NCBI GenBank assembly: GCA_027459645.1
Contig: DAIDHQ010000028.1
Location: 186,001 to 250,000, forward strand
DNA length: 64,000 nt
Source of the DNA: Vulcanimicrobiota bacterium
GTDB taxonomy: Bacteria > Vulcanimicrobiota > Vulcanimicrobiia > Vulcanimicrobiales > Vulcanimicrobiaceae
Reading direction: 5' to 3'
The notes beneath the pieces are model-generated. The model was given only the letters and a program-made list of their open reading frames with translations. It was not told the DNA's origin and ran no database searches. How positions within the stretch are numbered: the first letter of the stretch is position 1; every line of letters starts with the position of its first letter. This document shows, one piece after another, positions 63,489-64,000 of the stretch. The position numbers were made by a program, and so were the translations under genes.

Positions 63489-64000
63489 GTGAAACGAACG
63501 ATTCGCGTGGCCGCGTTGCAATTGGCGGCCCACGACCGTGCGGCATTCGAGCGCGGGGAGATCCGGCTTGACGCGGCATCCCGCGCCGCCGCAGACGCCG
63601 ATCTTCTCGTGCTCCCCGAAGGCACGCTCCCGGCATACGTCCTGGGCGATGCCCAGGTCGACGATTCCGCAATTACCGCCGCACTGCACGAGTTACGGAC
63701 GATCGCGCGCACCGCCCGGTGCGTCATCGTCGCGGGCATCGCGCAGCGGCGCGACGGCAAGCTCTACAACAGCGCGGTCGCGATCGACGCCGACGGTTCG
63801 ATCGCGGGGAGCGCCGAGAAAATCTTTCTGTGGCATTTCGATCGCAAGTGGTTTGAGGCCGGAACGCGGATCGAGCCCGTCGACACCAGCGTGGGCCGGC
63901 TCGGTATCATGATCTGTGCAGATGGACGGATGCCGGGGATCGCAAGCGCTCTTGCCGACCGGGGCGCCGAGCTCTTGGTCATGCCGACGGCGTGGGTCAC
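63489..64000 (+). CDS. carbon-nitrogen hydrolase (nitrilase superfamily), 3' end outside window
   Basis: GTG 63489, preceded by AAGGA, opens a frame of at least 170 codons that runs off the right edge. It begins KRTIRVAALQLAAHDR and keeps the Glu-Lys-Cys triad contexts: LLVLPEGTLP, SAEKIFLWHFD and GIMICADGRMP. The usual CYDxRFPE is altered to CADGRMPG. It hydrolyses an amide or nitrile; the substrate is unknown. Confidence 0.9.
   Translation, partial: MKRTIRVAALQLAAHDRAAFERGEIRLDAASRAAADADLLVLPEGTLPAYVLGDAQVDDSAITAALHELRTIARTARCVIVAGIAQRRDGKLYNSAVAIDADGSIAGSAEKIFLWHFDRKWFEAGTRIEPVDTSVGRLGIMICADGRMPGIASALADRGAELLVMPTAWV

Overview
The window is a GC-rich, gene-dense bacterial chromosome segment with about 57 protein genes, one tRNA and one tmRNA. 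It has no insertion sequence, prophage, CRISPR array or rRNA. The cell is diderm and motile or motile-related: there are a TolC-type outer-membrane factor, outer-membrane beta-barrels, lipoproteins with lipoboxes, a flagellin and a chemoreceptor. The gene mix (miaB-mutS-mutL-miaA-hfq-dapF in one run, secreted Pro-rich proteins, a copper-amine-oxidase-type stalk on an outer-membrane barrel, paired M55 aminopeptidases) would fit an uncultivated lineage such as Candidatus Eremiobacterota. That placement is inference from gene style and was not tested by a search.

Layout. 1-11.4 kb is a signalling and stress block: a GAF-PP2C-HATPase phosphatase (cut by the left edge), dienelactone hydrolase, a TPR/ATP-grasp-like protein, a secreted repeat protein, hemerythrin, a PAS-GGDEF-EAL protein coupled to a TPR-LuxR regulator, a lipoprotein, and a paralogue of the regulator that lacks the HTH. 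11.5-11.9 kb holds ssrA (tmRNA), absent from any protein-only view. 12-17.7 kb holds a chemoreceptor, a YvlD-like membrane protein, uvrC, a DedA protein, a stand-alone Clp-N protein and tRNA-Pro(CGG). 17.8-22.5 kb is an ion-homeostasis block: two single-unit TrkA/RCK proteins, a double KdpD-N protein without kinase, and a CPA1 antiporter.

22.5-33 kb is a long minus-strand run: miaB, mutS, a CuA-like cupredoxin plus a Cyc2-like haem-porin, mutL, miaA, hfq, dapF, a radical SAM protein, then the antiporter. It joins DNA repair, tRNA modification and RNA chaperoning with an inserted redox pair. 33-41.7 kb on the plus strand carries der, plsY, a large flagellin, efp, a CHASE2-adenylate cyclase, a TSUP permease and an MFS transporter. 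41.7-53.9 kb mixes an amidase, a 49-residue small gene, an MBL hydrolase, fumC, a SprT-like protein, a TPR protein, two M55 peptidases, PilZ, an isopropylmalate/homocitrate synthase-type enzyme, NDH-2 and a site-2 protease.

53.9-64 kb is envelope-related: two tandem oligopeptide-binding lipoproteins (one seemingly starting at CTG), a TolC/adaptor efflux pair without its pump, a hotdog thioesterase, a strongly translated stalk-plus-barrel outer-membrane protein, a structured non-coding stretch, a secreted Pro-rich protein and a nitrilase-family enzyme cut by the right edge. Many neighbours overlap by ATGA, GTGA, TTGA, TGATG or TAATG, so translational coupling is the local rule.

The best candidates for undescribed biology are the Cyc2-like/CuA pair inside the mutS-mutL run, the kinase-less double KdpD-N protein beside split TrkA genes, and the HTH-less regulator paralogue.
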